In this document: positions 33,369 through 45,349 of the stretch, piece after piece
Numbering within the stretch: the stretch's first letter is position 1
Layout of the letters: each line of letters opens with the position of its first letter
Origin: Immersiella caudata
Taxonomy: Eukaryota > Ascomycota > Sordariomycetes > Sordariales > Lasiosphaeriaceae
Length of the DNA stretch: 64,000 nucleotides
Reading direction: 5' to 3'
Assembly: GCA_030512335.1 (NCBI GenBank)
Contig: JAULSU010000003.1
Location: forward strand, 1,550,001-1,614,000
Program-made: the position numbers and the translations under genes
Notes under the pieces: model-generated
Database searches by the model: none
Told to the model about the DNA's origin: nothing
Seen by the model: only the letters and a program-made list of their open reading frames with translations

Positions 33369-34950
33369 ATGTCGAACACGATGGCCCCGGTGGTTACTCC
33401 GATCAACCAATACTTGCGGGAACAGACGATTGGTGAGTTTTCCTCTACACCGCTATTCTGCCGTCCCGGCGTCCGGTTCACACCGCCCGCACATGACCTC
33501 TGGTGGCTGATAGGACGCCCCGTGTGCCGCAGAGAATTGCGGCTTCCTCAGCGTCCCTCATGCAAGAATCTACCTGATCGTTGCGAAGGAGCCCCTGGGC
33601 GGCTTCAAGGCCATTGCGGCCAAGGCCGAGGACGGCCGTCGAGAGGCTCTGCTGTCTGAGTCGGGGGCCAACGTCCAGGAGGCCCTGCAACGGCTTTTTT
33701 TGAGAAGCGCAGAAGCGGTTCAGCATCACATCACGGCCAACGGTTTCGACTTCGCCCCGGAGAAGGACGATGACTCGGACTTTGGGAGCGTGTCGGGCAG
33801 GGCGCGAGACGACGACGATGCTTCGACCGATGAGTCGCTATCGGACAACGAAACGGTCTCGGTCGCCTCGACCTCCAAGGCGAATCACAGCGCACGGAAG
33901 CTGAGGCACTCCGGGAAGGCCAATAACAAGGCTCCGGTTCCGGCTAGGGCGAATACTAGACGCCCGAGGTCGCGCTCACCGTCGCCCTCTACCGCCCGCT
34001 CGGCGTCCGTATCTAGCTCCCGAGCCTCATCGCCGGACGCCTCACGCGGCGACCCTGATGCCTCTCATGTCCGTTGGCGAGCGCCCCCTCACCCGGGATA
34101 CGGTGTGCAGATGCGCCCACCTCATATGCACACGCCCTGGCGCAGCGACCCAAACCTCTCTCGTCAGTCGTTCGCGCGTCCGCCGGTCTTCATGGGCAAC
34201 CCCCTTGCCAACCCGGGGTACGTCCATCAGCGCATGTTCACTGCCGGCCCTGGAGGCCCCCCTCCTCCGCCGCCCCCTCCGCCGACGACCGCACAGCCGA
34301 CGACCCTCCCTCCTGCGTCGTCGTCACCTTCCTCCGTCCCACCTGCTGCTGCTCTTCCCGCTGCCCCTCTCCCGACTACCAAGGTCTTCCAAGACGTCTT
34401 CCCCCCCGCCCCCGCGAGGCCGCAGCAGCCCTCAGTCCCTTTTTCGGGGAAGCAACAAGCCCCCACCACGCTCATCCGTGACGTCCGACTCCGGTTCCGC
34501 TTCGACGGCGGGAAACAGCCAGAGCGTCGCGTTCTCGAACAGCTGCCCCTCACAATGCGTGGTATTCACAACGCCGCGGCTGCCTACCTGCGCCGCCAGC
34601 CCAGAAACAACTCCGTGTGGCCGGCACGCGTTTCTGTGCGTCAAATCACCATTGGCGACATCGAGTATGATTTGAGCGGGTATAGAGGTGACGATCTGCG
34701 ACCATTGATTGAATTCCACACCTCCGGGCCGGGTGTTGTGATTCCCGAGTTCGAGATTGAGGTCAGCAGCCCGCCCCCTCCTCCCCCTGGTGTTGTTCCA
34801 TCGTCTCTGGATGCTGGATCAAACCCGACTGTGTTCTTCGCCGGGGCTGAGAACCCGAACCCACCCCCAATTCGACGGATGCCTCTTCCGGGGGCGATGG
34901 TGACCAGGCCCAGCCCGCCTATGACAGGAGCCCCCATGGGCTGGGAATAA
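33369..34950 (+). CDS. Pro/Ser-rich protein of unknown function
   Basis: Two exons (33369-33432, 33533-34950) give 493 residues; the join (GT at 33433, CAG at 33530-33532) keeps ENCGFLSVPHARIYLIVAKE in frame. The N-terminal 95 residues look folded (YLIVAKEPLGGFKAIAAKAE, ALQRLFLRSAEAVQHHITAN). Then follow an acidic Asp/Ser stretch, a Ser/Arg-rich segment (about 160-205), and Pro-rich runs, one with nine consecutive prolines. A second compact block at about 365-450 (TLIRDVRLRFRFDGGKQPER, RQITIGDIEYDLSGYRGDDL, EFHTSGPGVVIPEFEIEVSS) is beta-rich and probably folded. I do not recognise either domain. The Pro runs suggest a partner for SH3, WW or profilin-type domains. Real gene very likely; function unknown. 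Confidence 0.75.
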
Positions 34951-36554
34951 ACAAGCAGGATGCGCATTATTGCCATCAGAGGTGGTAAGCGCAACATTAC
35001 AGTGGGTAGAGAAAACAGGGCGGCGGAGCATGGAATGGGGCATGAAGAGCAAGGTTAAATGGTTTCGGCGAGTCGTTACTGTTACGGCCTTCCATAGCTA
35101 GCGCGCATAACACATGCTTTTTCCATCTAGAGAGGCGGGGGAGAGGTTGTGCTTGAGATATCTTGCTGTTTGGTCCGTCTTTACAATCTACACACACAGA
35201 CAGGGGGCGTCACTCAAGTTAGAAAAACAAGTCCGCAATGGAGCTATCCGCACCCCAAGTTCAATTCGCAGCCATCTCCTATGAGTATCGAGTCTACCCC
35301 TTCTCTACAATCTTTAGAACAACAATCCAGGTCCTTAATATTCGAAAGGAACTCCCACCGGTGTAGTTCAACCAGCCCATCTCTCATGCCCCTCAACCAT
35401 TGACACACACGCATACGCCTCTCCCCTTCCTCGTCACAAAATCACACAGATCGAAGTCGGTAAGACCCTTCTAGAACAAACAATAGACAATACAACCGAC
35501 GTACGTCGCTCACCGGATGTCCTCGTCCTACTAAGTATCCCATTGCATTACCTACAAATTACACAACAGCTCGCAGCAGAAAGCAACAACGAGGCGTGTG
35601 AACCTCTTGGCACAGGTGACCCGTTTCGAGCACGAGTGAGTCACTTAGTCAATGGGATTGACTCTACTGGACCGGCGTAAACATGACACCCCCTAGATTA
35701 ACTCGTGTGGATCCAAGATGACGTGACATTCGCCCTGTTGGCAGCGCACGAGGTGTTTCCCATGTCCCGAAAGTTGTGCTGATATGCTACAGCTGTGAAA
35801 GTACTCTACAAGAGGTGAAGAATCCTTTCAAAGGGGAAAAACTTGAGAACCAATGGGCTCAGGGGGGTGGTGTCCAGACGGTGATTTTGCCGAATTGCCC
35901 AGTGAACCCGTTTTGACAAGCAGACCGAGTAAGCCCCTGGAGTGGTGCCGCAAGGCAATCGAGGTCCATTCGCCTCTCATTCGTAGGCTGACGATCTCGA
36001 CTCCATCGGGAGAGTCAATTTTGTCCTCTGTCTGCCCCCAGTCGTCCTACCATATCCCGCCCGTGCCGGCCGAAGCAAACGCATGCCATCCTGCTGCGCC
36101 GTTAATGTCACTAATTTCTCCCCGACTGGTTCCGCAACGTCGCGACCCAAGTGCCGCCTTGCTCGCTATTGTTGCCCATGGGATGTATATTTTGTGTCAG
36201 GCGGCGCAGTTGCCACCATCATGGGGCTCCTGCAACGCACCAAAGTAGAGGTTGTACCCTGAATCCATTCCTCCCATGTAGCAGGGCGAGCAATCGCGAA
36301 CGTCGAGAGTGTTCTCGGAGCCATTCTCGCGCCGAGATACCAAATAAGCGCCAACCCCTATCGTGATACAGCATCTGGCCCCGGAAATACCATGCCGTGA
36401 TGTTGACTGCGTGAATTCTTATTTCGGACCGTCACCATTATTTCCGAGAGTTGCCTGGACGATCCTCGTGAGCGTGGCACGAGGGCGAGGCCACACTTGC
36501 GCCCGATGGCCGAGCGCCCTTGCCGTTCCTGTCCATCGCCGTCGTCATTGGGCT
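34951..36554. other. Intergenic, no confident gene
   Basis: About 1.6 kb. The minus frame around 36190-36380 (DVRDCSPCYMGGMDSGYNLY region) has some protein-like character and may belong to the doubtful minus-strand ORF at 36555-37091, but I cannot join them. Confidence 0.35.
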
Positions 36555-37091
36555 CTAATTTTGCCATCTGTTCTCCTTGTTCGTCCCGTTCGAGGATCCT
36601 CGAGGATCGCCGGCAAGGCTGTTGTCGGGGCCGGAGCGGTTGAGCCCGGAATAAGTGGGGGCCCAGCCGCCGATCACTTCGTGGCCCGCGCCGGGAATAG
36701 GGGAACGGGGAGTTGGTCTGGACCAGCTGAAGTCGGTATCGATCGGCGTTTGAGGCTGTCTAGCCTCGTTAAATGCAGCAAAGCCTCCCACAAAATCTCC
36801 CAACGTGGTCTGAGGGGTTTGTGCACCGTCGTCGTACATGCTGCTCTGCAACGACCGTCGCGCATCGCGATCTCCACGAGGGGCCGCACCAAAGACACTC
36901 AGTCGGTCATCACCGTCATTCCCGCTCCTACTCACCCTCTCAGCGACATCACGCGACTTATCGAGGCGGCCGCCGATGAGCCACTCCTCCCCAGTGCCAT
37001 CAAAGCGGAGCGTTCGAGCAAAGACGGCGGTCGCCAGACGTGTAAGACAACGAGTCGGTTGGCGCTCAATGAATGCCCTATAAACCCTCAT
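36555..37091 (-). CDS. Doubtful ORF of 178 residues
   Basis: An ATG-initiated minus-strand frame. It starts with a basic part (MRVYRAFIERQPTRCLTRLA) and continues with a stretch that has ordinary protein composition (SSMYDDGAQTPQTTLGDFVG, AAFNEARQPQTPIDTDFSWS, IPGAGHEVIGGWAPTYSGLN). No domain is recognised. It lies on the same strand just downstream of the 143-residue protein gene and could be a separate small gene, part of a longer spliced gene running to about 36190, or chance. Low confidence. Confidence 0.3.
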   Translation of the reverse strand: MRVYRAFIERQPTRCLTRLATAVFARTLRFDGTGEEWLIGGRLDKSRDVAERVSRSGNDGDDRLSVFGAAPRGDRDARRSLQSSMYDDGAQTPQTTLGDFVGGFAAFNEARQPQTPIDTDFSWSRPTPRSPIPGAGHEVIGGWAPTYSGLNRSGPDNSLAGDPRGSSNGTNKENRWQN

Positions 37092-37158
37092 CAGTTATCA
37101 TCGCCGTACACTACACATGCTTACACAACCAAAAAGGGAGTAGCCAAGAGGGAGAGTC

Positions 37159-37735
37159 TTACAGTGCACCCTTCTTCTCGCGATAAATCCACTCCAGCAG
37201 GATCTCGACATCCTGCACGTCGATATCGTTGCTCATGTTATCCCCCTCGCCAGGTTTTCCATTGAGGGCTTCGTTCAAAGCAGTAGCGAAGGTCAAGGCG
37301 CCGCCCTTCTCCAGATGGATCCGCTTGCAAATCAGAGCCAGGACGGCTTGCATCTCGAAGTCGGTCCACTCGCGGCCCTCGTCGCCATTCTTGTCGGTAA
37401 CCTTGAATGGCTCAGCAGCCTTGCGGTCCTTGGCGCTATTGTTGCGGTAGCGGTCGGTAATCAGGTTGTTCGAGTTGGTACGGGAGGCGCTGGATGTACC
37501 TCGAGGTCTGTCATCTCTACCGTTGTGGATGCCGTCTCTACCATGGCGGTAGGCCGGACCCTGTGGTAAATATCCGTCAGTTATGTCTTTTGGAGGTGTT
37601 TCTAGGCAATGCAACATCTCAGGCCCGCTCATGTTACGCCTAAAACATTCAACAAAGCCACGAATAACCACAATAGGAGCCGTATGGCGGAAAGGGAAGA
37701 CCCACAGTCAGGTCATATCCAGACCTTCCTTCCAT
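37159..37735 (-). CDS. Small conserved-looking protein, function unknown
   Basis: I model two exons: 37735-37706 (MEGRSGYDLT) and 37560-37159, joined over a 145-nt intron with GTGGGT donor, an ACTGAC branch and CCACAG acceptor, giving 143 residues. The N-terminal half is Arg/Gly/Asn-rich (GPAYRHGRDGIHNGRDDRPR), RNA-binding-like in composition. The C-terminal half looks folded and helical (EWTDFEMQAVLALICKRIHL, GALTFATALNEALNG, VQDVEILLEWIYREKKGAL). The alternative is a single-exon frame from ATG 37632. I recognise no named domain; the C-terminal block resembles hypothetical proteins of related fungi. Confidence 0.6.
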
Positions 37736-38986
37736 CCTGAAGTGCACTCTCTTGTCTCTTGGTTAAGCAGAACAAAGCTGAGTCTAGCCTTGAATCTTGA
37801 GACGACCAAGGTACCTAGTGACTGAAACCCTCGAACATGCTGCTAGACAAGGCGTTCACCTCGATCACCAACGTCCTTAGCCTGAGCAAGTCCATAACTT
37901 GCAGTCGTGGAGGTGTGGCCTGGGGTGCCCGCTTTCGTCTCGAGTTGTCAATGCGATGATACCTCTGTGTTAAGAGGCTCTTCGCCTTGAGACGAAAGTG
38001 CAAAGGGAATAATGGTGGCCGCGGATGAACAAATGCGTTGACCACAGTGAAGGTGAGGGTTTTGTTTCGTCCTGGTCGTGTTGGAAGGCGGCAGCTTTTG
38101 TATCTACCCACAGCACTCCGGCGTGAAAAACCGGGCTCGATTTTTACGCCGAGACCAAAACGTCGAGACGCGGAGCCGTAAAAAATTGGTGAGGAAGGAA
38201 TGGCTGACGCTGGGGCACCACTAGCCACTTTGACGAGGCAAGTACGATGCGGCCCAAGAAATGAGCTCTAAGTTCCGCAAGCCAACACCAGGATGTAAGC
38301 ATTTTGACATGTTGCTACCATTTTGACATGTTTTTGTCAGCCAGGGAGACCCTCGAAAAGTCCGCGCGGTCCTTGAAAGCGAGGTGCCTGTCTTGCCTGC
38401 ATTGTCCTGACCTTGGACCAACCAACCTATGCTCCTACCTCGGGTTTAGCTTCACTGTTTGACTGAGCTTGAAATGCCTGCATTTCTTTCTCATTACGTG
38501 AAGAACATTGAAACAATGTTATTGTGTTTGAGAAAGAAAGGTTTCCCAGTTTCAGTAAACCATATACTGTACATCGGAGCGGAAAAGGGGCCCCAAACAA
38601 AGAGAACCACAACACCGGGACAATTAGGCAGAACAACGTCAATAACAGACAACAGTTCTACATAGATGACCCTCAATTCTACCAGTATTCAGCTACCTCA
38701 CTGCCGCTACTCATAATGCTCAACACGCTGGCAAACTCCTCGCCCCCTATTCTACGCAGCATCATTCGACAATGGAACCGACAGCTCGAACAGACAGTAG
38801 GAAGCAGAATCCCCTTAACGCCACTGGAATGCCCGTTTCTCATATGCTGCACCATCAACCAATCGGCATGCATGATCTCCCCTTTCCGCCTCTCTGTCGT
38901 TTATGTAAGATAGATCTCAAATCTCAGGCTTGGGCTCCGCTCTGCTCCTTGCTCCTCGCCGGCTCACGAACAGGCAACGAGAGCAA
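37736..38986. other. Intergenic, no gene seen
   Basis: About 1.25 kb. A short direct repeat (ATTTTGACATGTT, near 38300 and 38320) is the only structure noticed. Confidence 0.45.
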
Positions 38987-41900
38987 TCAGTATATCCCCT
39001 GCGTTCGGTACTGGAACGTGTCGTATCTATTCCCGTTAGGGCCTTGCTCATCGCATTGAGGAACTCAGAACACTCACAGTCGTGTATAGTAACTCCTCAA
39101 CGACTTCCCAATCAGATCCGTCTCAACGAACTGCTCCGCCTCATCGGCGCTGAGATGCAGCTGGAACCGCTGCCTCAGAGTAGCTGTGACCTGCACCACA
39201 CCTGCTCCGTAGCATGGCATCTTCGAATCAAGACCCATCATTTGCACTAGATCAATGATGTTATCGGCTGACCTTCGTAATGCTATTACCCGGTTAGTCT
39301 CCGTCCCTTCAACGTTCATCTCTCAGGAGGGTGTGGCTCACCTTGGAACGCCTGCTTGCAAAGCTTCTTAAAGTCTTCAAAATCCGCCGAGCCCTCGCCG
39401 CCCAGAACATCGATGTACTCTTGCGTAAGCTTGAACGGTGCCGCTTCAAAGCCCACTGCTCCTGGTGAATTTGACAACATGAATCCAAAATCGATATGAA
39501 TGATATGTCCCTCGTTGTCGATCAAGACATTGCCGTTGTGACGGTCCTTCAGTTGCAGCACGTACGAAATCATGCTGTATGCTGCCAGAGAGCGCTTGAA
39601 AGCGTCGACACCTGCGCGATGAGCCTCCCCGTCGACCGGCCCAAATGCTTTGAGAAAATGGTCTTTCAGCGTTAGGAATCGCCTTCGCGGATTCTGTCCC
39701 GACTCAATAGACGACAGTGTCAAACTCCGCTTGATCGAGTGCAACGACACGCCATTGGCGATGGTTTCAATCAGGCCCGATGACTCTCCCGTTACGAGGA
39801 TTCTCATCAACTTGACCCACACGGGCACGCCTGCGTCCACCCATATCTTGTGGCACACGCGGATCAACTGGCAGGCAAACGCCTCTTGCCGGAGGTCGGC
39901 CCCCGTCTTGACGATGACGCTTACCAGATCCCAGTTCTTCATCCACCCATAAGGCGACGACTTGCGGATCCGCTCCTTCTTGACCTCCCATGCCTCGCCA
40001 AAGACAGCCGCGCTGGGATCATCCCGGTCGCCCTTTCGCTGCAAACCGCCCGTTTTGATGTCGTTTTCCATACGGTCGATGCCCGCACTGGGGTTGACGC
40101 CTGTATCAACGACTGTCGGTTCTTCTTCCATATCGGCCCCGTTGGCGGTGGGGACTGCCGTCTTGGCGATGATTGTGTCAAACGTCGGCCCTTGCGAGTC
40201 CTCAAGCTCAAAACTTTGCTCCTCCAGACTTTGCATGCTAGCGATGATCCTAGCCCTGATAGCAGCCACTTCATGCTTCGGCCTTTTCCCACTGGTAGCG
40301 TCCAGCTGAGCCAGCATCTGAGATGCCGTCCGCATATGTGTTGCCAGAGCAGAAAAATCGGGTTGGTCGACAGAGTTTGTTCCGCGGGGAAGAGTTAAGG
40401 CCGCCTTTCTAAGCGGAGGGCTGGATGATCTGGACGTCGAAGTTCCGGAACTCCGAGGCGTGGTCATGTCAGACACCGAAACAGCCGACCCAACAGTGTT
40501 GGCGCTCGAGACCCTTGGAGGGTGGTGTGGCATGGCCTTTGGCTTGCTCGAGGACCCAGCATCCGCGAAGTTCTGTATCATTGGTGAGCTGCCCAAATCG
40601 CCGGATGTTGGCTCAAACACGCTATCGACAATCTGCTCCTGGCTCCGCGTCACTGAAGTAGTGGCGGTTGCTATCCTGGGTGCTTCAGAGAGGTCGAATA
40701 TCCTCTTCCGAGAACCTTGCTCTGCTAATAACGTCGTGAGGAGCCTCTGATTGTCTTGAGAATCAGGATCAAAAGTAAAGTCATCTCTCAGGATCTCGAC
40801 CATCAGAAGGTAGGGGACTTTCTCTGCGCTGTTTAGCACTGTGGCCTCTGCCGGGTTCAGTCGCACAATTCTGTGATGTCGACTTTTTGACGGTGACCCG
40901 TCAACCAGATTGGGCGGGCAGATTACGGGGATGTCCACCTCTGCAGGTAAGTCCTGGGCTATCAAAGCCAGCTCAGCGCGGAGAGCACTCAGACGGGCAG
41001 CCTTCGGCACGATGACCAGACGATTTGATATATCCTCCAGAGCTGTCAAGAAGGCTGTTTGACAGCGGAAGTAGTTCTGCCTCAGAAGCCGCATTTTTTG
41101 CGTACGGCTCATCTCTGACTTGGCCACAAGTGACTTCAAGTTATGCGAATGCCTCCTAGCCAACCCATCCGAAGGCCTCGGGCCAGCAGAAATAGGCGTT
41201 GTCGGCCTAGTGACAAGATTTGGAGACCTGGAATCCGGCAGTGGTAGGGAGGCCGTGCTCAGACGAGCGTCCAGGGCTATGTTCTCCAACGGCGAAGGCC
41301 GCTTCACTTCGATAGCCGGCGGCCGAGCGCTAGACGCTGATGAGGTCGGCCTCGGCGCGGCAGGAGAGCGGGGCATCTTGCCCGGGGATTTTGCTGATGA
41401 CTTGGCCGATGCCTTGGCTGGCGACCTCACCTGCGCACTACTGCCCTGCCCCTTCGTTTCGGGCGCACTGGTAACGCGCCCCTCTTTCGGACGCCTCGCC
41501 CTGCCGCTCCCGGCACCCACCGTTTGCGACCGCGACGGCGCAAGGTTTTTGGCGGGCGTTGGTGCTGGTGCGGCCTCGGCAATGCTCTCGACGAGCGGGC
41601 GCGGTTTCCTGGCCTGCGCTACGGCCAGCGGGCCAGCCCAATGCGTCAGGGCAGGACAGGCAATGCTCGCCAGCACAAAGCTCCCCAAGACCGTCACCGG
41701 AAGCACATTTTCCGTGATTTTTTCATGCCTGGCGGCGTCGGAAAGGCCAAACACAATATGTTGCACCTTGTTGTAAACCCGCCGACAGGTCTTGAAGGCC
41801 TCCGACTGTGGTGTCGAAGAGAGATCGTGTAGATAGGTCTGAAATAACCAAAATGTCTGCGCTCAGGGGCAAGTTAGTCAGCTTTTCGCAGGGGCGCAAT

Positions 41901-42270
41901 GCAAAACGGGATCGACGGACCAGTAGGGCGGCGGTGACCGACTCTTCGCAGAGGTCCAGGAGGAACTCCTCCAGCGCCATGGACTCATTGTCGACGCTTA
42001 TTATCAGGTGGCATAGCTGCGGCAGGAAGAATTCGATGTCCTCGTAGGGGAACTGGCGCAGTTTGCGGCAGAGCACGTAGTGAATGCCTATGTGGTCCGC
42101 ATAGCGACTGCAGGGAGAGAGAGCAAAACATCAGCATCAGCAGCAATTGGCGGGGGTGTGAGCAAGCAGCGGATCGGGGCGGGCACGCACGAGAGGTACG
42201 ACACGGAGAGGAAGGGGTTCTGGTTGAAGACATCGCTCTCGAGGAACCGCTTCAGCAAGTCCCACGACAT
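38987..42270 (-). CDS. PIK1: Phosphatidylinositol 4-kinase Pik1
   Basis: Five exons (42270-42191, 42107-41921, 41856-39342, 39282-39078, 39026-38987) give 1008 residues. The N-terminus (MSWDLLKRFLESDVFNQNPF) and helical block with YADHIGIHYVLCRKLRQFPY and TYLHDLSSTPQSEAFKTCRR form the lipid kinase unique region that binds frequenin in yeast. A Ser/Pro/Arg-rich segment follows. The catalytic domain fills the last 300 residues: KKERIRKSSPYGWMKNWDLV, then the catalytic loop LKDRHNGNVLID and the metal-binding HIDFGFML, ending YDTFQYRTQGIY, the conserved C-terminus. Pik1 makes PI4P at the Golgi and nucleus and is essential for secretion in yeast. The donor at 41920 reads GTCCGT, weaker than usual, but frame and motif support it. 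Phases sum correctly over all exons. Confidence 0.93.
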
Positions 42271-43077
42271 TGGTGGTTACGGCACAAGGCGGCTGCGGTT
42301 GGAGTCGGACTGGGGAAGAGACAGACGAGGGCGGGGAGACAGCATGCTCTCCTGCCCATGCTCATCGGATGCTGGTCGTTCTCGCAGACACGCGGGGCTG
42401 TTGCAGCATGGTGCGACGAATGACGAAGAGGTCGAAGCGACAGATGCGACCGAGCTGTCGAGACTGCAGAGCTTCGATCTGACGGTTTCTTTCTTGGTTT
42501 GTCGAGTGGCCGGGCGGAAGCAATTGGCTTCAGCGTGGTCATCCAACGGCTGAGGACAACCAGGCACGTAATGGGTCAATGAATTTCGATTGGACGCTGT
42601 GGACGCGCATGGATCCATTGTCCAGCAAAAACCCCACTGCCGCCGAGCCGGCTCGGCACTGCGGCGTCCGAGCCTGGATTTGAGATCGAGGGACCCCTGT
42701 AAACCGTCCGCACCGCGCGCTGATCATCGCTATAAATGCCAACTGAAGAACACATTTATCCCGCGGCTTGGGATGCTCACCGCCGTCTATCCCGGGCAGC
42801 CACGAGTTTCCAAGTCTGTGGCTTCGTTTCCCCTGCCCCTTGTTTTGCATGAATCCCTGGGGTTTTTACCCTGACCAAATTCTTTCATCGTCTGAGTAGC
42901 ATTGCGGAATAGGCATCCAATTCTCACATGGCATTATGCCCGAGATGAGCTCGGCGTAGGCGTGGTATGTATGTGTTCAGGAACCTTGATTTTTGTCAAG
43001 AATGCCCTGCAATTATATAGACGTGGTCTTTTAGATAACATTAATGAGAGAAGAAAAAGAAGAAAAAACCTCGGCTA
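42271..43077. other. PIK1 promoter and permease 3' flank
   Basis: No separate gene recognised. An alternative C-terminus of the permease gene could extend to 43031 (see that entry). Confidence 0.45.
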
Positions 43078-45349
43078 TCACCAGCGCGATGGCCTCCTGG
43101 CCGATTTTGGTCGCCTTTTTCTCTTCGGTTTCACGCGCTGTTCGATTGCATGCTCGGTTAGCTTCTCGGCGCTCCAGACCCGGGGGTAACACTGCGTGGA
43201 GCTCACCTTATATTTCACCCGCTCGCTGCCGTCGGGCATCTGCACGATCTCGTGCTGGATGTGGAAGCCCATCAGCGGCAGCAGCTTGGCCCAAATGACC
43301 CAGTAAATCGTCCCGATGCCCAACATGCTTGTGCCCAGCGCGGGGACCACGTAATGCGGGATCGCAGCGTCGGGGCTGTTGGGAATGAATGGTGCCCCCA
43401 ACACGAAGAGCAGGGACATGATCCAAAAAATGGTCAGCAGCGGCGAGCTGCGGAACGTCGTCCTCTGTTCGGCCCACCGCTCAGACGGCGCAAAGTTGAG
43501 ATATATCAGTCCGCAGGCGAGGAAAACTGTTCGCCCGGCATTAGTACCTCATCAACAGAGAAGCTCCGAGTAAACTCACGCTTTATCCAGTTGCCCGTGT
43601 AGATGAACACATTCGTAACGAACGTGTACACGGTCGAAATCTGAGCCACAGGTGAAGCCGAGCGCGCGCCAGGGCCTGCCGGCCCTACCTGACTCCCCAA
43701 AATCAAGGCCGTTGTGACAAGCCAGTGAAGGAAGATGGCGCCTGTGGGAGCGTTGAACGGCCAGTCGCTGGCCCAGAATCGGGAAAACGGGAGGATTCCC
43801 TCCTTGGCCAGCTCCTGCTTCACTCGCGGCATGGCGAAGGACTGAGCAAACACGTTGCCCAGCGCCGACATGCCGATAAAGACGGGCAACGCTCTCTTCA
43901 CGAACGGTCCCTGTCCCATGACGTGCTCAAAGAACCGGGCGGCCACGACAACCCCAGAACTGGCCATGTCCTCCTTCGACATCGCAGCGAACTAAACCAT
44001 GGTCAGACATCAACTGGCAGCTTGGTTCGTTGCCCCTCCTGACTTACATATGCAATATTTGCCAGCACGTAGAGCACCGTCACGACAGCTATGGCTATCG
44101 GTGCCGCTCGCTTCAACGTACGCGGCGCATCCCGCACCTCGGTAAGGACGTAGTTGGCGTTTTCCCAACCGCTGTAGGCATACAGAACCTGCAGCAATGC
44201 AAGAGCGTAACCAGCGGCCGCACCCGCTCCATCGCCAGCATCGTTGATATGTCCCTTGGCGTTTGGATCACCCCCGCTGAAACTGGAGAAGTTCCTCGGC
44301 GGTTCTACCGTCAACCTTCCAGCCAGAGCTGCGAATCCAGTGCACACCACCAGGCTGAGAAGAATCAGCTTGAAGGCTCCCAGCCCGTTACTCAGCCAGA
44401 TGCCTAGTCGAGGGGTGAAAGAGTGGATCAGGCAGACGGCTGAGATGGCGCAGATGGCAACCCCCCTCGTCGTCCATGCGTCTGGTGTGGAGTCGGGATG
44501 TGATGCCAACATCATGTAGCTGCTGAAGCTGATAGATCCAGCAGTTGAGATGGCAAAGAGAATAAACTGTACTGCGAAGATGCATGTTGCCAAATATCGT
44601 GGCCTCTGATACACCCTCTCTAACTGAATTAACAGTCAGTTGTTGTTTCCTAGAGAGGGCTATTGTCGACTTACATAAACTTTCTCACCACCAGATCTGG
44701 GGAGTGCGGTACCATATTCCAGGTAGACAAACAATCCGCTGCCGAGCCCGTCAGAACCACCCCTTATCAGGCCGGCCATATCTCAAAACTCACCAAAAGG
44801 TCATAATCCCACCCAACACCCAGAACAGCAGCGTTGCGCCAACGCTGTTCGTCAAGCGAATAATCTCAGCCGGCGTTGAGAAGATACCGGCGCCCACCAC
44901 GCGGTTGATAATCAGGAAGGCCGTCGACCATGTCCCCAGCTTCCTGTCTTGACATCGGGATTCTTTGTTAGGATGGACTCGATGCTCCGCGCTCACACTA
45001 TAGAGAAGGTAAATGACATCTCACAATGTCGAGGCCAATGGACCAACCCCACATCCAGGGCCATAGCAAGTAAAGTAACAAGGAACAGGGCCTAAGAAAA
45101 GCCGTAGAACGCAAGGTAACAAAGAGAAGACAAAGGATACAGAACAGCAGATAAATAAGATAAGACGAACACACCTTCAGGATACACAAAATCATGATAA
45201 TCATCCAGCGATGAGGACTCCTCAGCAGTCCCGTTCGTCTGATAGCTGCCGTAGCCTGTGTGGTACGTATTACCATCGTCGACGGTGCCCGCCGTGGCCT
45301 CCGCATCTTTGTTGGCCACGGGCTGCTCGAAGATCTCGGGCTCCTGCAT
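43078..45349 (-). CDS. MUP1: High-affinity methionine permease-like transporter (Mup1/LAT type)
   Basis: Exons: 45349-45175, 44962-44794, 44738-44675, 44623-44048, 43991-43580, 43526-43207 and 43137-43078, about 591 residues. An acidic cytosolic N-terminus of about 58 residues precedes TM1 with RVVGAGIFSTPAEI, the unwound-helix motif of APC/LAT transporters, and CGLFVYLEYGTALPRSGGEK, the Mup1-group TM3 hallmark. Ten to twelve hydrophobic segments follow (FILFAISTAGSISFSSYMML, APIAIAVVTVLYVLANIAYF). YSGWENANYVLTEVRDA is the conserved intracellular loop. The last exon is ambiguous: phase-0 joining gives a short Arg/Lys tail, whereas another frame (ETEEKKATKIGQEAIALVIA) to 43031 reads as a natural tail, so the final splice site needs RNA data. 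It imports methionine and perhaps cysteine at the plasma membrane; in yeast Mup1 is repressed and endocytosed when methionine is plentiful. Confidence 0.85.

Noticed and set aside
32461..33436. Several overlapping ORFs of 130-210 codons upstream of the Pro-rich gene
   Set aside because: They lie in different frames of the same DNA, have random-looking composition and no consistent intron signals.
38290..38335. Direct repeat of ATTTTGACATGTT as a mobile-element footprint
   Set aside because: Too short, with no other element feature nearby.
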